Shown piece by piece: positions 5,246 through 6,576 of a DNA stretch of 6,576 bases. Numbering within the stretch: position 1 is the stretch's first letter; each line of letters starts with the position of its first letter. The notes beneath the pieces were generated by a model, which saw nothing but the letters and a program-made list of their open reading frames with translations, had not been told where the DNA came from and ran no database searches. Source of the stretch: Candidatus Anoxychlamydiales bacterium (GTDB taxonomy: Bacteria; Chlamydiota; Chlamydiia; Chlamydiales; SM23-39); the NCBI GenBank assembly GCA_011064865.1, contig JAAKFX010000089.1, positions 1 to 6,576 on the forward strand. Reading direction: 5' to 3'. The translations under genes were made by a program, and so were the position numbers.

Positions 5246-6576
5246 AAGTAATAACAGCCAAAGATATGGCTGAAATTGAAGCTTTAGCATATAAAGATGG
5301 TGCCTCAGACGAGACTTTCATGCTAAATGCAGCAAAAGGCATTTCAAAAGTTTTAATAGATCTAATAGACAATAAAAAGCTTCCTCCTTCAGTAAATATA
5401 ATAGCGGGTAAAGGCAATAATGCCGGCGATGGCTATGTTGTTGCAAAGCATCTTCTTAAAAAAAAATATAATATAAAAGTATATCAGCTTTTTCCTATAG
5501 ATGAGATGTCAAAGCTTTGTAAAAAAAAGCATGATGAATTTATCAAAGAAAATGGAAAAGTTATCTTTATAAAAAATGTAGATGATATAGATTTTGAAAA
5601 AGATACATTTATTTTAGATGCTATTGTAGGAACAGGTTTTAAAGGTAAATTAACTGGTTTTTTATTAGATGTAGTTCAAAAAATAAACAAACAAGCAAAA
5701 AATCTTAATTTAAAAATTGGATCAATTGATATCCCATCAGCTTTAAATGGCAACACAGGAAAAGTAGATCCCATAGCAATAAACGCTTATATAACTATTT
5801 ATCTAGGACTTGCAAAATACGGTTTTTTTATAAATGATGGTCCCAATTATATCGGAAATTTGATATATGTTGATTTTGGCTTAGATGAAAAATATAAAAA
5901 ATTAGCAAAACAAAAGTTAGAATATATGGATAAAGTAAATCTTAAAAATATGCTACCTAAAATTGATAAAAAAAGACATAAATATGAAGCTGGTTTTGTT
6001 TTAGGCATAGCTGGTAGCAAAGGTATGTTCGGCGCTGCAAAACTAGCTGCTTTAGCAGCTTATAGATCAGGTTCTGGCATTGTAAAAATTATATCTAAAG
6101 ATGAAATTCCATCCGCATTTTATGAGCTTGTCAATTTTGTTATAGATTTTGAAAAGATCGAGGATATTTTATTAGAATGTTTAAAAGCAGATAGCATTTT
6201 TATAGGTCCAGGGTTATCTAGAGATAAAAAAATTGAAGATTTTTTATTCAAAATTCTACCTAAAATAAATAAAAAGACTGTTTTAGATGCTGATGTATTA
6301 TTTCATTTATCTAATAACTTAAAAATGATTCTTCCAAAAGATTCAATTTTAACTCCTCACAAAAATGAAATGAAAAGACTTTTGCATATCGATAAACCTA
6401 TTGATGATGATGAGCTAATTGAGAAAACTCAAAAATTTTCTCAAGATAAAAATGTATACATAGTTTTAAAAGGTTATCCTACAACTATTTTTCATCCTAA
6501 AAAAGATCCTTTAACTATTTTAGGTGGAGATCCAGGCCTCGCTACTGCTGGAACTGGTGATGTTCTAACAGGTATG
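5242..6576 (+). CDS. nnr: Bifunctional NAD(P)HX epimerase / NAD(P)HX dehydratase (3' end cut by window edge)
   Basis: This enzyme repairs hydrated NADH and NADPH. The N-terminal half epimerises R- and S-NAD(P)HX, and the C-terminal half dehydrates the S form back to NAD(P)H using ADP or ATP. The frame is open from a GTG at 5242 to the window end, 445 residues of a family near 500. Epimerase marks are VITAKDM (3-9), FMLNAAKG (26-33), GKGNNAGDGYVVAKHL (56-71), DAIVGTG (126-132), SIDIPSALN (161-169) and GLAKYG (189-194). Dehydratase marks are LGIAGSKGMFGAAKLAA (254-270), IGPGLSRD (321-328), LDADVL (348-353), LTPHKNE (370-376) and VLKG (408-411). The GDPGLATAGTGDVLTG segment (429-444) contains the likely catalytic D440. 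The GTG overlaps the gpsA stop as GTGA, with GGA six bases upstream. The next Met (residue 9) would cut the conserved start. Family glycines are alanines at A61 (NNGGDG) and A167 (PSG). Its coupling to gpsA, an NAD(P)H user, is sensible. Confidence 0.93.
   Translation, partial: MKVITAKDMAEIEALAYKDGASDETFMLNAAKGISKVLIDLIDNKKLPPSVNIIAGKGNNAGDGYVVAKHLLKKKYNIKVYQLFPIDEMSKLCKKKHDEFIKENGKVIFIKNVDDIDFEKDTFILDAIVGTGFKGKLTGFLLDVVQKINKQAKNLNLKIGSIDIPSALNGNTGKVDPIAINAYITIYLGLAKYGFFINDGPNYIGNLIYVDFGLDEKYKKLAKQKLEYMDKVNLKNMLPKIDKKRHKYEAGFVLGIAGSKGMFGAAKLAALAAYRSGSGIVKIISKDEIPSAFYELVNFVIDFEKIEDILLECLKADSIFIGPGLSRDKKIEDFLFKILPKINKKTVLDADVLFHLSNNLKMILPKDSILTPHKNEMKRLLHIDKPIDDDELIEKTQKFSQDKNVYIVLKGYPTTIFHPKKDPLTILGGDPGLATAGTGDVLTGM

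Overview
The window is strongly AT-rich, densely coding and bacterial. It carries six protein genes and no RNA gene, mobile element or CRISPR array that I can see. The best guess for the source is a low-GC member or relative of the Chlamydiota, with a Gram-negative envelope. The GpsA protein has peculiar sequence blocks that I remember from chlamydial GpsA (VTS-x-G-x-R, SKG-x-EQNT, RVYPN-x-D). The gene before it encodes a eukaryote-type UDP-sugar pyrophosphorylase, and I recall the same neighbourhood in Chlamydia (CT715 next to gpsA/CT714). This is inference from memory. Another AT-rich host-associated phylum is not excluded.

Layout: two genes read leftwards, ruvC then ruvA (8-nt overlap, ruvA cut by the left edge). 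They form a Holliday-junction processing unit. A 103-nt divergent intergenic region (1029-1131) separates them from four genes reading rightwards. These are a waaF-type heptosyltransferase, a 681-residue fusion protein, gpsA, and a bifunctional NAD(P)HX repair enzyme cut by the right edge. The fusion protein joins a divergent family-9 glycosyltransferase to a UAP1-type UDP-sugar pyrophosphorylase. Junctions are tight: TAATG between waaF and the fusion, 35 nt between the fusion and gpsA, and GTGA between gpsA and the repair enzyme.

Functionally the right-hand block falls into two pairs. waaF plus the fusion gene point to lipopolysaccharide core or other surface-glycan assembly, with the fusion apparently able to make a UDP-sugar next to a transferase-like domain. 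gpsA supplies glycerol 3-phosphate for phospholipids using NAD(P)H, and the coupled repair enzyme restores damaged NAD(P)H. A plausible promoter at the 3' end of the fusion gene, followed by a 14-bp palindrome at the predicted transcription start, suggests that gpsA and the repair gene can be transcribed separately.

The most notable item is the GT9-UAP fusion. Its transferase half has lost several signature residues, and its pyrophosphorylase half is of a type rare in bacteria. No complete new multi-gene system is visible.
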